From NCBI GenBank assembly GCA_027492635.1, contig JAPUEH010000007.1:1-64000 (forward strand): DNA of 64,000 nt, read 5' to 3'. Positions 48,066 through 57,644 of the stretch are shown piece by piece; position 1 is the first letter of the stretch, and the number at the start of each line of letters is the position of its first letter. The notes beneath the pieces were generated by a model that was not told where the DNA came from, searched no databases, and saw only the letters and a list, made by a program, of their open reading frames with translations. The DNA is from Candidatus Saccharimonadota bacterium. Lineage in GTDB: Bacteria > Patescibacteriota > Saccharimonadia > Saccharimonadales > Saccharimonadaceae. A program made the translations under genes and the position numbers.

Positions 48066-49055
48066 CTAGAGTTCTTTCGTGGGGTCTCGATTTTCGTAAA
48101 AACTAAGGTAGAGGTTGCTTAGTTGTGCTTGGTGTTTTTTGACGGCTATTTCGTAAGGTCCAACGACATCATGGCCTATGCTAAGCTCAGGCGCGAGTCG
48201 GGTTTGCCGAAACGATGCCTTGTTGTTTTTTGCCAGTGACTGCGGTAGGAGATGCGCTTGGTTGAGGTCGATCTGTGTGTCGTTTGCAGATGTGACAACG
48301 GCAACATGCTTGAGGTTTTTTGCCGTTAAGTCGGGCTTGTAGTTTTCTGCGACGATGAGGTATTTTGCGAGTGCGCGCGTGGAGAAGCCTTGGTTGATTT
48401 GATCCGGTACGAGATTCATGCCATAGAGTGAACGTAGTAGCGGCAATTGCCAGCGAGGTGCAGCCTGCTCGGAGACACTGTAAAAAGGAGATAGTAGAAG
48501 CAATCGCGATACTTCGCTAATATATTGTGCTCCCCATGTAGCCAGTACAGCACCGCCAGAGATACCTACAAACCCTATGCTATCGCCAAGGCCAGTTGCC
48601 TGGCTATAGCTATCAGCGACATAGCGAGTGAGCTGGCTGGTTGTGATTCCGGCAATCGCTTCGGGATTTTTGGTAGTACCATGCTGCGGCGCAAGTGGTA
48701 CATAGACGTTGTAGCCTGCATCGAAAAAAGTTTTTGCAAGTGCGGAGTACTGTTTAGGGCAGGCTGTAATGCCATGGAACATTACGACAGTTCGTGCCAC
48801 TTTTTTGCCATGCGAAAGAAGCTGCGACTCGCAGCCTTTTTCAAAGTGAGGCGCCATGCGTTCGCGTTTTTGCTGCGCTGTGATGTCGTGAATTGCTTTG
48901 TCATATGAGAACTTTGAAACAGTTGCTTGCTGCAGGCTCGTGCTGCGATGAGGGAGAAGGTAGAGTATACAAAACGTAACTAATAGGATAAGTGCGATAG
49001 TGCCAATGCTCCAGAGGATAGAGACGGTGATACGGCGTTTGAGGCTGGTATTCAT
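48066..49055 (-). CDS. Membrane-anchored alpha/beta hydrolase
   Basis: 329 aa from ATG 49055. An N-terminal membrane helix (about 8-30) and an alpha/beta hydrolase domain: oxyanion loop MFHGITACP, nucleophile Ser in GISGGAV, Asp in TSANDTQID and His in IGHDVVGP. It probably acts on an ester outside the membrane. CATAAT on the minus strand ends 7 nt before the ATG (leaderless). Confidence 0.85.
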   Translation of the reverse strand: MNTSLKRRITVSILWSIGTIALILLVTFCILYLLPHRSTSLQQATVSKFSYDKAIHDITAQQKRERMAPHFEKGCESQLLSHGKKVARTVVMFHGITACPKQYSALAKTFFDAGYNVYVPLAPQHGTTKNPEAIAGITTSQLTRYVADSYSQATGLGDSIGFVGISGGAVLATWGAQYISEVSRLLLLSPFYSVSEQAAPRWQLPLLRSLYGMNLVPDQINQGFSTRALAKYLIVAENYKPDLTAKNLKHVAVVTSANDTQIDLNQAHLLPQSLAKNNKASFRQTRLAPELSIGHDVVGPYEIAVKKHQAQLSNLYLSFYENRDPTKEL

Positions 49056-49116
49056 ATCAGCAATTATGCCAGAAAAAGCATAATCATGATAGGTTTTATC
49101 GTAGTATACTATAGGT

Positions 49117-49296
49117 ATGATAAGCAAAAAGACGATTAGCTTTTTTGGTGTGCTGGGTATGACAGTGGGAGGCGCTGTACCGATGCTATTTGGGGATTAT
49201 AATTCTTTCGATGCGTGGGCGGTACTTGGTGGGTTTGTTGGTGGTATTTTGGGTATAGTACTGGGGGTTTGGGTTGGCAAGCGATTCGGAGATTAA
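49117..49296 (+). CDS. Small two-helix membrane protein
   Basis: 59 aa. Two Gly-rich membrane helices (about 7-25 and 33-53) separated by a short acidic loop (FGDYNSFDAW) and ending GKRFGD. TATACT (49105-49110) ends 6 nt before the ATG, strong support for a real leaderless gene. Its last 23 nt overlap the start of tilS, so its promoter probably drives tilS too. Function unknown. Confidence 0.65.
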   Translation: MISKKTISFFGVLGMTVGGAVPMLFGDYNSFDAWAVLGGFVGGILGIVLGVWVGKRFGD

Positions 49297-50122
49297 ACCC
49301 CGCTATGTCGTGGCAGTGAGCGGCGGCGTCGACTCTGTCGTATTGCTTGATTCGCTACATCGCCACCATACACAGGATATTGTAGTGGCGCATGTCGATC
49401 ATGGTATCCGACCCGAAAGTGCCGAAGACGCGGCATTTGTGCGTGAGCTTGCTCATAAATACGATGTTCCGTTTGAGATGGTTACGCTTGAGCTTGGGGT
49501 GGGAGCGAGTGAAGATGTGGCGCGCAGGGCTCGCTATGCATTTCTAAGAGATGTGAGCAGGAAATATCGCGGCCATATCGTGACAGCGCATCATGCGGAC
49601 GATGTTGTCGAAACGGTAGCGATTAATTTGCTACGTGGGACGGGGTGGCGTGGCCTCGCGGTGTTTGGGGCGGATGATGTGTATCGCCCGCTTACGGTGA
49701 TGTTTAAGCAGGAAATTATTGACCGTGCCTCGCAGCAGGGTCTTGAGTGGCGAGAAGATAGTACTAACGCGAGCGATGCGTATTTGCGCAACCGAATTCG
49801 CAAACAAGCCAAAGATTTACCAATGGATATCAAACTGGAAATTTTGGCATTGTGGCAGAGACAGCATGAGCTGAAGCGCGAGATTCATAATGAAACAAAA
49901 CAGCACAACACGTTTCGTAGATATCCATATGTCATGATGGATTCAGCGGTAGCGATAGAGATATTAGCACATACACTCGGACTACCTCTTACGCGGCCTC
50001 AGCTACGGCGAGCACTCTTGGCTATCAAGACAGCCAAGGCTGGCAGCGAGTATCATCTTGCAGGCGCCCACTCGCTTGTATTTGATGTAGATGAATTTCG
50101 GCTTGTAACGCGTAAAAAATGA
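49274..50122 (+). CDS. tilS: tRNA(Ile)-lysidine synthase
   Basis: 282 aa. The N-type ATP-pyrophosphatase P-loop SGGVDS (about 14-19), AHVDHGIRPES, TAHHADDVVET and LLRGTGWRGL mark TilS. It attaches lysine to C34 of tRNA-Ile(CAU), turning it from a Met to an Ile reader. Its substrate gene is in this window (16392-16467). The C-terminal domains are reduced to about 70 residues, shorter than the E. coli enzyme. The start is TTG 49274 (or a nearby rare codon) inside the upstream small gene. Confidence 0.9.
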   Translation: MASDSEIKPRYVVAVSGGVDSVVLLDSLHRHHTQDIVVAHVDHGIRPESAEDAAFVRELAHKYDVPFEMVTLELGVGASEDVARRARYAFLRDVSRKYRGHIVTAHHADDVVETVAINLLRGTGWRGLAVFGADDVYRPLTVMFKQEIIDRASQQGLEWREDSTNASDAYLRNRIRKQAKDLPMDIKLEILALWQRQHELKREIHNETKQHNTFRRYPYVMMDSAVAIEILAHTLGLPLTRPQLRRALLAIKTAKAGSEYHLAGAHSLVFDVDEFRLVTRKK

Positions 50123-50194
50123 CAGAAACTGCTATACTATATACAGTAGTGGGATTACGACATATGATTCTTATTGAACAACCAGAAAGGAATA

Positions 50195-50251
50195 ATGGCT
50201 GATTTATGGCGGCGAAGAAACGTCCAAATCCAAAGAAAAATTCAAATGTAA
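50195..50251 (+). CDS. Possible upstream ORF overlapping the ftsH start
   Basis: 18 codons (start MADLWRRRN) opening 11 nt before the ftsH ATG in another frame and ending inside it. The GAAAGG ribosome site (50185-50190) is closer to this ATG than to that of ftsH. Translation here could compete with or couple to ftsH. No conservation can be checked. Confidence 0.3.
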   Translation: MADLWRRRNVQIQRKIQM

Positions 50252-52089
50252 CAAATTACATTCGGCTATCGCTTTTTTGGGCGATTGTAATTGTAATTGC
50301 AGTTTCCCTCATGGCGCTTTTTTCGCCGAATGAACAGCTCAAAGAGGTGCCTATCTCTGATGTGATTCAGCGAGCTAATAAGGGTGAGATTGCTAAGATT
50401 GAGGGTCAGGGCGGTGAACTCAAAATCACGCCTAAAGGTAAGGATAAGCCAACTGAGCGCTCGTTTGTACAGGGCGGTGTCGGTACTCTACTAAGAGAGA
50501 ATACACTTAGCGATCAAGCAAAATCCAAGGTTATTGATGATAAGGCGCCGTCAAATACAGGCGATACACTCTGGAATATTGCAATTATCATGATTCCAAC
50601 AATCCTCATCATCGGCTTTTTCATGTTTATGATGCGCCAAGCACAGGGGCAAAACAACCAAGCGATGGGCTTCGGCAAGTCAAAAGCAAAGCTGTACGGT
50701 TTAGACAAAGAGAAAGTTGTATTTGCAGACATTGCGGGCAATGATGCCGCCAAGCAAGATCTTGAAGAAGTGGTAGACTTTCTCAAGCACCCCAAAAAAT
50801 ACGAGCAGCTTGGTGCCAAGATTCCAAAAGGTGTACTGCTTGTAGGTAACCCTGGTACAGGTAAGACGATGCTTGCGCGTGCTGTTGCGGGCGAAGCGAA
50901 TGTGCCGTTTTTCTCGATTTCCGGCTCGGAATTTGTCGAAATGTTTGTAGGTGTTGGTGCGAGTCGTGTGCGTGATTTGTTTGCAAAAGCCAAGAAAAAC
51001 GCCCCAGCTATCATCTTTATCGACGAAATCGATGCCGTAGGCCGCAAGCGCGGCTCTGGTATGGGTGGTGGCCACGACGAACGCGAACAAACACTCAACC
51101 AGATTTTGGTAGAGATGGACGGATTTGAGACTGGTACTAATGTGATTGTGCTCGCAGCGACTAACCGTGCCGATGTACTCGATCCTGCGTTGCTTCGTCC
51201 TGGTCGTTTCGATCGTCGTACCAACATTATGTTGCCAGAACGCAAAGATCGCGAAGCAATTCTAAAAGTACACTTCAAAAACAAGCCAACCGAGAGCAAT
51301 GTAAATCTCGATAAGCTTGCTGCCAAAACCGCTGGCTCATCTGGTGCGGACCTCGCAAATATCGCCAACGAAGCAGCTATTATCGCAGCTCGCCGCAACA
51401 GCAAAAAAATTAGCAACGCCGATCTTACTGAAGCATTTGAAAAAGTTGCTATTGGCCCTGAGCGCAAAGCCAAAGTAATGAATGACCGTGAAAAAGAGCT
51501 TACTGCGTATCACGAAGCTGGTCATGCGATTGTTGGCCATGTACTGCCCGACAGTGATCCTGTGCACAAGGTGACGATTATCCCGCGCGGCGGCACTGGT
51601 GGTGTGACGTGGTTTTTGCCGCCAGAAGACAAGAGCTACACGAGCGTATACGAGTTCAAAGATATATTGGCGCGTGCTATGGGTGGCCGTGTAGCAGAAA
51701 AGATTCTCTATGGTGATGACGGTATTACAACCGGTGCGGGTAGCGATCTTCGCAAGGCAACAGAAATTGCTCGTGATATGGTGATTGAGCAAGGTATGGG
51801 GTCCAAGCTTCGAGACCAAGTGTTTCACGAAGACAACGGTGGTATGGTGTTTGACAAAATCACCCATGAACGTCCGTATAGTGATGCAACGGCTAAATTG
51901 ATTGACGAAGAGGTTGAGCAGCTCATCAAGGAGGCATCAAAGCGGGCTGAAGTTGTCATTACAGCCAATCGAGCGAGTCTTGATACGCTTGCGCAGGCAC
52001 TTCTGAAAGACGAGACACTTGAGGAAGTGGCTGTCGAAGAAGCGTTGAAAGACGCCAAGCTACCAAAGGAAGCGATGCTTCACGCATAG
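50206..52089 (+). CDS. ftsH: ATP-dependent zinc metalloprotease FtsH
   Basis: 627 aa. Two N-terminal helices (about 17-37 and 124-144) frame a small extracytoplasmic domain. The AAA module has Walker A GNPGTGKT, Walker [10 protein letters not shown], the SRH with arginine fingers (RPGRFDRR) and pore motif [11 protein letters not shown], and the peptidase domain has HEAGH zinc ligands. It degrades membrane and regulatory proteins. A TATACT box near 50133 gives a leader of about 65 nt, longer than at most genes here. Confidence 0.97.
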   Translation: MAAKKRPNPKKNSNVTNYIRLSLFWAIVIVIAVSLMALFSPNEQLKEVPISDVIQRANKGEIAKIEGQGGELKITPKGKDKPTERSFVQGGVGTLLRENTLSDQAKSKVIDDKAPSNTGDTLWNIAIIMIPTILIIGFFMFMMRQAQGQNNQAMGFGKSKAKLYGLDKEKVVFADIAGNDAAKQDLEEVVDFLKHPKKYEQLGAKIPKGVLLVGNPGTGKTMLARAVAGEANVPFFSISGSEFVEMFVGVGASRVRDLFAKAKKNAPAIIFIDEIDAVGRKRGSGMGGGHDEREQTLNQILVEMDGFETGTNVIVLAATNRADVLDPALLRPGRFDRRTNIMLPERKDREAILKVHFKNKPTESNVNLDKLAAKTAGSSGADLANIANEAAIIAARRNSKKISNADLTEAFEKVAIGPERKAKVMNDREKELTAYHEAGHAIVGHVLPDSDPVHKVTIIPRGGTGGVTWFLPPEDKSYTSVYEFKDILARAMGGRVAEKILYGDDGITTGAGSDLRKATEIARDMVIEQGMGSKLRDQVFHEDNGGMVFDKITHERPYSDATAKLIDEEVEQLIKEASKRAEVVITANRASLDTLAQALLKDETLEEVAVEEALKDAKLPKEAMLHA

Positions 52090-52098
52090 GCAAAAACA

Positions 52099-53724
52099 AT
52101 GGGGCGAGTTCGAGCAGCAGTCCAAAAAATGAACAAGCGGCTAACTATTCAGTTAGCCGCTACATTGCTTGCCGGTTCAACGCTTCTTTCGAGTGCGCTT
52201 GGATTTTATCGTGACCGTTTACTCAACGGTATGTACTTTGAGAATTACAAAGCAGGTATCGACGCTTATACCGCGGCGTTTACTGTACCGGATTTCATGT
52301 TTTTCATCCTTGTCTCGGGTGCACTTAGTGTGACGTTTATACCTGTGTTTAACCAACGTCTTGCGGCGGGTAACAAAAAATCCGCCTGGCAGTTGAGTTC
52401 TAGCCTTATTAATTTTATGGCACTAATCACATTGGTTGCAAGTGTACTCATTATTATATTTGCCGAGCCAATTTTACGTTATATTATCGCGCCGGGGCTG
52501 AGTGAATCTGGTATGGCGCTTGCGACGAGTATGATGCGCGTGATTGCCGTCAATCCGTTTCTTTTTGCTATTGCGACAGTGATAGCTAGTATGCAACAAG
52601 CAATCGGGCGTTTTGCGTTTTATGCGCTCGCCCCAGCGATTTACAATGTCGGCATTATTATTGGTGCACTGGTTTTTACCAACGGTATTACACTATTCGG
52701 TGTTGAGATATTTGAAGGTGGTATTATGGGTGTCGCGCTGGGTGTGGTACTTGGGTCTATCTTACAGCTGATTGTGAGCTCCATCGGTCTTATTGGTGTT
52801 GGGTTTGATTATGAGTTTAAGATTTTTTGGAAAAACAAAGGTTTCCGCCAGGTGCTGCGACTTTTGCCGCCACGCTCATTTGACCAAGGCATGGATTACG
52901 CAGTGAGCCTTGTCGAGATGAATCTCGCGAGCCGCATGACAGAAGGTACGGTGCGCGCATTTCAGCAAGCCACAACATTGCATCTCGTGCCAATTAACCT
53001 TATCGGCGTTGCCATCAGTACGGCCGCTTTTCCGGGGATGACAGAGCGCCTAGGGCAAGGACGTCCAGATCTCTTTCGAAGTGAGCTTCGTACTATCCTG
53101 AGAGTCATCATCTGGATTGCGCTGCCTGTCAGTGTCATTACATACTTCACGCGTGGCTATCTGGTTAATTTCATCAATAATACGGGTGACACGAGCTTGA
53201 TGGTGTGGCTACTCGGGCCATTGTCGTTTGCGATTCTTTTCCGCTCGATTTACCATATTGCCGCACGAAGCTTTTACGCTCAGCAGGACACGAGGACACC
53301 GCTGTATATTTCCATTTTTGCTATTAGTCTTAATATTATCCTGGCTGTATGGTTTGTTTTTACGCTCAAAATCGGTGCATATGGACTCGCGATGGCGCAA
53401 TCTATTGTTGCTGGGATCGAGGTGGCCATATTGTTCTTTGTTATGTCTCGTCGAACGACCGATTTGTTTAATAAGCATTTTTGGGGGGCAATTATACGCA
53501 TGTCGAGTGCAACGGGTTTGATGATCTTTGTAACATATCCGCTCGTGAAACTTTTTCCCCTCACCGCCAGCGATAGTAGCTTTTTCTCAACATTTCCGAA
53601 GTTTGTGCTCATTGCGACAGTGAGTCTTATTGTCTATGTCTTTTTAAGTCGTTTGATGCGATTGTCGGAGGCAAATCCAGTAATAGATCGTGCGACTCGT
53701 GTGCTTTTTGGTCGTTTTCGCTAG
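52099..53724 (+). CDS. murJ: Lipid II flippase MurJ
   Basis: 541 aa with 14 membrane helices of the MVF/MOP superfamily. Typical segments: LSSALGFYRDRLL near helix 1, FFILVSGALSVTFIPVF (about 70-86), QQAIGRFAFYALAPAIYNVGII. It moves lipid II across the membrane for peptidoglycan synthesis. The ATG at 52099 has no good ribosome site, and ATG 52129 is an alternative. It probably shares the ftsH transcript. Confidence 0.95.
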   Translation: MGRVRAAVQKMNKRLTIQLAATLLAGSTLLSSALGFYRDRLLNGMYFENYKAGIDAYTAAFTVPDFMFFILVSGALSVTFIPVFNQRLAAGNKKSAWQLSSSLINFMALITLVASVLIIIFAEPILRYIIAPGLSESGMALATSMMRVIAVNPFLFAIATVIASMQQAIGRFAFYALAPAIYNVGIIIGALVFTNGITLFGVEIFEGGIMGVALGVVLGSILQLIVSSIGLIGVGFDYEFKIFWKNKGFRQVLRLLPPRSFDQGMDYAVSLVEMNLASRMTEGTVRAFQQATTLHLVPINLIGVAISTAAFPGMTERLGQGRPDLFRSELRTILRVIIWIALPVSVITYFTRGYLVNFINNTGDTSLMVWLLGPLSFAILFRSIYHIAARSFYAQQDTRTPLYISIFAISLNIILAVWFVFTLKIGAYGLAMAQSIVAGIEVAILFFVMSRRTTDLFNKHFWGAIIRMSSATGLMIFVTYPLVKLFPLTASDSSFFSTFPKFVLIATVSLIVYVFLSRLMRLSEANPVIDRATRVLFGRFR

Positions 53725-53763
53725 AATTTACCTCTATAAAGTAGTATACTAGAGCATACAATT

Positions 53764-55542
53764 ATGGATCAGTCACACATACGAAATTTTTGTATCATCG
53801 CACATATTGACCACGGCAAAAGTACCTTGGCTGATCGTATGATGGAAATGACCGGTACTGTCCAAAAACGCGATATGAAAAGCCAACTGCTCGATAGCAT
53901 GGATTTGGAGCGGGAAAAAGGTATTACGATCAAACTTGCGCCAGTACGAATGCAGTATCAGTCGCACGATCTCAACCTCATAGACACGCCGGGACATGTT
54001 GATTTTAGTTATGAAGTGTCGCGCAGTTTGCAGGCGTGTGAAGGCGCAATTTTGGTGGTTGATGCTAGCCAGGGTATACAGGCGCAGACGCTTGCAAATG
54101 TGTATCTGGCACTCGAAGCTGACCTGACGATTATTCCTGTGCTCAACAAAGTGGACTTGCCAGCTGCGGATGTGCCGCGCGTATCCAAAGAGGTGATCAA
54201 TCTTCTGGGTTGTAACGAGTCGGATATTCTCAAGATTAGCGCCAAGACGGGAGAAGGTGTGCCAGCAGTACTTGATGCTGTGGTAGAGCGTATCCAGCCG
54301 CCTGCTGGTCGCCCGGCAGCGGCGCCTCGCGCGCTTATTTTTGACAGTTACTATGATGATTATCGAGGAGTGATTCTCTATACCCGCGTCGTCGACGGCG
54401 CAATCAAGAAAGGTGATACGATTCAGATGATGGCGACAGGTGCTGATGGTTTGGCGCTCGAAGTGGGTGCATTGCAGCCCACTATGACACCAGAAAAAGA
54501 CATCGCAACAGGTGAAATTGGCTATATTGTCACTAACCTCAAGACAACTCGCGATGCACGAGTGGGCGACACGATCACCGTCAAGCGTGCGCCCGCAGAC
54601 AAGGCGCTTCCTGGGTATCAGCATGTCAAACCGTTTGTCTATGCAGGATTCTTTCCTGTGAGTAATGAGGATTATAATGATCTCAAAGACGCTGTCGAAA
54701 AGCTCAGCCTGAGTGATAGTGCATTGCAATTTGAGCCGGAAAATTCACCAGTGCTAGGCTTTGGTGTGCGGATTGGTTTTCTGGGGTTACTCCATATGGA
54801 TATCGTGCGGGAACGGCTAGAGCGCGAGTACAATCTTGATCTTGTCGTGACAAATCCAAGTACGGACTATCAAGTGACACTGACTGGCGGCGAAGAGATC
54901 GACATCAAATCTGCCGCGGAGTTGCCGCCAGTGACAAAAATTACCGAGATTCGCGAGCCATGGATCAACGGCGAGATTGTCGTACCGCAAGATTACATTG
55001 GTGCAGTGATCCAGTTAATCGTGAGTAAGCGCGGACGGCAAAAAAACCTCAGCTATATCGACGAACGTGCGCTGATTAGCTTCGAGGCACCGCTCGCAAA
55101 CCTGCTGACGGATTTTTATGATCAACTCAAAAGTGTCACCAGCGGCTACGGTAGTTTCAACTATGAGCTGAGCGGCTACCACCCAGAAGACTTGGTGCGA
55201 GTGGATTTTTATGTGGCGGGCGAAATGGTGGATGCGCTGAGCGTAATGGCGCATCGGAGCGAAAGCCAGTCGCTTGGTCGGGAGGTGGTAAAAAAACTCA
55301 AGGATGTTGTGCCGCGCCAAAGTTTTCAGGTGAGTTTGCAGGCGGGCATCGGCGGCAAGTTTATCGCGCGCGAAGATATTTCTGCATATCGCAAAGACGT
55401 GACGGCCAAGCTGTATGGCGGTGACGTATCGCGCCGCAAAAAGCTGCTGCAAAAGCAAGCAAAAGGCAAAAAACGTATGAAGAAGTTTGGCAATGTTGAG
55501 ATACCATCAGAGGCATTTACGGTGATGTTAAAAAGGGATTAG
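53764..55542 (+). CDS. lepA: Elongation factor 4
   Basis: 592 aa, full length. GTPase motifs: AHIDHGKST (G1), GITIK (G2), DTPGHVDF (G3), NKVDLP (G4), SAKTGEG (G5). The LepA-specific C-terminal domain ends KQAKGKKRMKKFGNVEIP. It back-translocates stalled ribosomes under stress. TATACT (53746-53751) lies 12 nt before the ATG, giving at most a very short leader. Confidence 0.97.
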   Translation: MDQSHIRNFCIIAHIDHGKSTLADRMMEMTGTVQKRDMKSQLLDSMDLEREKGITIKLAPVRMQYQSHDLNLIDTPGHVDFSYEVSRSLQACEGAILVVDASQGIQAQTLANVYLALEADLTIIPVLNKVDLPAADVPRVSKEVINLLGCNESDILKISAKTGEGVPAVLDAVVERIQPPAGRPAAAPRALIFDSYYDDYRGVILYTRVVDGAIKKGDTIQMMATGADGLALEVGALQPTMTPEKDIATGEIGYIVTNLKTTRDARVGDTITVKRAPADKALPGYQHVKPFVYAGFFPVSNEDYNDLKDAVEKLSLSDSALQFEPENSPVLGFGVRIGFLGLLHMDIVRERLEREYNLDLVVTNPSTDYQVTLTGGEEIDIKSAAELPPVTKITEIREPWINGEIVVPQDYIGAVIQLIVSKRGRQKNLSYIDERALISFEAPLANLLTDFYDQLKSVTSGYGSFNYELSGYHPEDLVRVDFYVAGEMVDALSVMAHRSESQSLGREVVKKLKDVVPRQSFQVSLQAGIGGKFIAREDISAYRKDVTAKLYGGDVSRRKKLLQKQAKGKKRMKKFGNVEIPSEAFTVMLKRD

Positions 55543-55546
55543 AGTG

Positions 55547-56257
55547 ATGACAACAGAGCAATTAGTAGAAGAATATCATATAACAGACGAAGCACGCGCG
55601 GCGATTGAACAGACTAAAATTGCGCTACTTGTTGGTATTTCTGGTGCTGGCAAGGATACGATCAAAAAAGAATTGCTTCAGCGTGAAGCCGGGTTTTGCG
55701 ATATCATCTCGCATACGACACGTGCACCGCGTCAAAACGCTGGTGTGCTTGAACAAGACGGCCAGGATTATCACTTTATTGATGAAACTGAGGCGCGCCG
55801 TATGTTGGAGCACGGTGAGTTTATCGAAGCAAAATATGTCCACGGTACGATTTACGGAACATCTGTGCGAGAAGTTCGCCGCGCAGGCGAGCAGGGTGTG
55901 GCGGTGACGGATATTGATGTTCAGGGTGTTGTGGAGTACAAAGAAGTCTCGCAGGCTGTGATTGCAGTCTTTGTCGTACCCCCAAGCTATGAAGTATGGA
56001 TTGGTCGGTTGCGCCAGCGCTATGCGAGTGAAGAAGAGTTTCTTGATGAATGGCCAAAACGCCGCAATAGTGCAATCAAAGAGCTGACGCATGCGCTCGA
56101 AGTTCCGTATTATCACTTTGTTATCAATGACGACCTGGAGCGGGCTGTACGCGTGGTGGATGAGATCGCGCACCGCCCTGATTCGTTCAATCGCCACGAC
56201 GATGAAGCGAGACTCAAGGCACGTGATTTGTTGGATGCAATTAAGAATCATCAATAA
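55547..56257 (+). CDS. gmk: Guanylate kinase-like protein
   Basis: 236 aa from ATG 55547 (GTG 55544 adjacent). An N-terminal extension of about 25 residues, then the guanylate kinase core: P-loop GISGAGKDT (Asp after Lys, where most have Ser/Thr), SHTTRAPR, GQDYHFID, FIEAKYVHGTIYGTS and TDIDVQGV. It also has a longer C-terminal tail than standard Gmk (about 200 aa). It probably converts GMP to GDP. The odd P-loop deserves a check. Two to four bases after lepA. Confidence 0.85.
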   Translation: MTTEQLVEEYHITDEARAAIEQTKIALLVGISGAGKDTIKKELLQREAGFCDIISHTTRAPRQNAGVLEQDGQDYHFIDETEARRMLEHGEFIEAKYVHGTIYGTSVREVRRAGEQGVAVTDIDVQGVVEYKEVSQAVIAVFVVPPSYEVWIGRLRQRYASEEEFLDEWPKRRNSAIKELTHALEVPYYHFVINDDLERAVRVVDEIAHRPDSFNRHDDEARLKARDLLDAIKNHQ

Positions 56258-56269
56258 AACAGTCCAGCC

Positions 56270-56296
56270 TTGGCACTCGATTTGCCCGAGTGCCAA
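56270..56296 (+). promoter_or_regulatory. CIRCE operator of hrcA
   Basis: TTGGCACTC, 9-nt spacer, GAGTGCCAA: a perfect 9-bp inverted repeat of the CIRCE type. The -35 position (TTGCCC, 56282-56287) falls in it, and the -10 TATACT follows after 18 nt. HrcA bound here would block its own promoter. Confidence 0.93.
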
Positions 56297-56317
56297 AAAA
56301 CATGCTATACTGGCAAT

Positions 56318-57031
56318 ATGACAGAGCGCCAGTTGCAAATACTTATCGCTATCGTGGAGCAATACGCCGAGGTGGCCGCACCAGTGGGCAGCGTGACGCT
56401 GGCCAAGCTATTTAATGTGTCAAGTGCAACAGTTCGCAGCGAAATGGCCCGTCTTGAACAGATGGAACTCATCAAGCAGCCACACACGAGTGCGGGGCGC
56501 ATTCCGACAGACAAAGGCTATCGTTTTTATGTCAATCAGATTACCGAGCAGCATTATACGCCACAGTTGCCAGCATTTGATCGCAGTGCGAGAGCGATCG
56601 AAGCGCGAGTAAATAGCAGCGACAGGGCGGATCAAGCGATTCGTAGTGCCGTCGACAGCCTTGTAGAGCTGACACGTAATCTTGGTATTGCGACGATTGA
56701 CGGCCAGCTTTATATGAGTGGTATTGGCAACTTGTTTAGCCAGCCAGAATTTATGAATGGCGGCACCGCACCGCAAGCTGTTGCTAGGCTGCTTGATAAT
56801 CTTGAGCCATGGCTTCGCGAAGCAGCGCCAGCCGAAGCGCTCAATGTCTATATCGGCGAGGAAAACCCTATTGGCAAGTCTAGTGGTGCGAGCCTGGTGA
56901 TTAGCCGTTTTCGCTCACCCTACAGCGACACGAGCTATATCGGTGTCCTGGGTCCGACGCGACAAAGTTATGCGCGCGTGATACGGCTTGTCAGCCAGAC
57001 GGCGGAGATGCTAGAGGATACATTACAATAA
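56318..57031 (+). CDS. hrcA: Heat-inducible transcription repressor HrcA
   Basis: 237 aa from ATG 56318, 6 nt after TATACT (leaderless). An N-terminal winged helix (about 1-75: GSVTLAKLFNVSSATVRSEMARLEQM, then PHTSAGRIPTDKGYR) binds CIRCE. The C-terminal GAF-like domain (about 100-237) senses GroEL/chaperone status in other bacteria. It is shorter than the usual 340 aa because the dimerisation insert is reduced. The frame extending upstream to 56270 runs through the operator and is rejected. Confidence 0.94.
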   Translation: MTERQLQILIAIVEQYAEVAAPVGSVTLAKLFNVSSATVRSEMARLEQMELIKQPHTSAGRIPTDKGYRFYVNQITEQHYTPQLPAFDRSARAIEARVNSSDRADQAIRSAVDSLVELTRNLGIATIDGQLYMSGIGNLFSQPEFMNGGTAPQAVARLLDNLEPWLREAAPAEALNVYIGEENPIGKSSGASLVISRFRSPYSDTSYIGVLGPTRQSYARVIRLVSQTAEMLEDTLQ

Positions 57032-57075
57032 CACGTGATTCAGAATCCACCACAAAATTACATTCAGGAGGAAAC

Positions 57076-57579
57076 ATGACAGAAAATACTCAAAACGATA
57101 CGCAGCAGCCAGAAGGGACACACGTTGATAATTTTGCTGAGCTACAGGTTCAAATAGCCGATCTCACCGCCGATCTGCAGCGTACTCGTGCCGATTTTGA
57201 AAACTACCGCAAACGTGTCGAGGCCGAAAAACAGGCTGCGCGCGCCAGTGGACAATCGGCAGCGATACTTAAGCTCCTCCCCGTAATTGATACAATCGAT
57301 AGAGCGGTGGCGCACACTCCCGAGGAACTTGCGGATAACGCATGGGTGCAAGGGGTAGGCAAATTGCCAAAAAGCCTAGAAAAATCCCTGACTACACTTG
57401 GCGTAGAGCGTATTGTCGCCACGCCCGGCACAGTTTTTAATCCAGAGCTGCACGAGGCGATTCAGTTTGACGAAGAGGCTGAGGGCGACAAAGAAGTGAT
57501 CATCGAAGAGCTTCAGGCTGGCTATCTCCTACAGGGCGCCCCAATTCGCCATGCGATGGTAAAAGTGACGCGCCAGTAA
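57076..57579 (+). CDS. grpE: Nucleotide exchange factor GrpE
   Basis: 167 aa. An acidic N-terminus, a long coiled coil (about 20-65, LQRTRADFENYRKRVEAEK) and a beta domain with GVERI, FNPELHEAIQ and GYLLQGAPIRHAMVKV. It releases ADP from DnaK. AGGAGG precedes the ATG. It is 44 bp after hrcA, probably in one transcript under CIRCE control. Confidence 0.96.
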   Translation: MTENTQNDTQQPEGTHVDNFAELQVQIADLTADLQRTRADFENYRKRVEAEKQAARASGQSAAILKLLPVIDTIDRAVAHTPEELADNAWVQGVGKLPKSLEKSLTTLGVERIVATPGTVFNPELHEAIQFDEEAEGDKEVIIEELQAGYLLQGAPIRHAMVKVTRQ

Positions 57580-57597
57580 ATCATCTAAAGCAAAAAC

Positions 57598-57627
57598 TTT
57601 AAACCCCTGAATATCCAGGGGTTTAAG
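57598..57627. terminator. Bidirectional terminator after grpE
   Basis: TTAAACCCCTG pairs with CAGGGGTTTAA around a 6-nt loop, with A and T runs at the ends. It separates grpE from the converging hydrolase gene. Confidence 0.8.
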
Positions 57628-57644
57628 CGTTGTAGGGAACCGCG

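Noticed and set aside
50514-51473. 319-codon minus-strand frame
   Set aside because: It is antisense to the AAA domain of ftsH. Composition (Ser/Arg-rich) is typical of a shadow frame.
53773-54729. 318-codon minus-strand frame
   Set aside because: It is antisense to the GTPase domain of lepA and has no promoter or recognisable domain.
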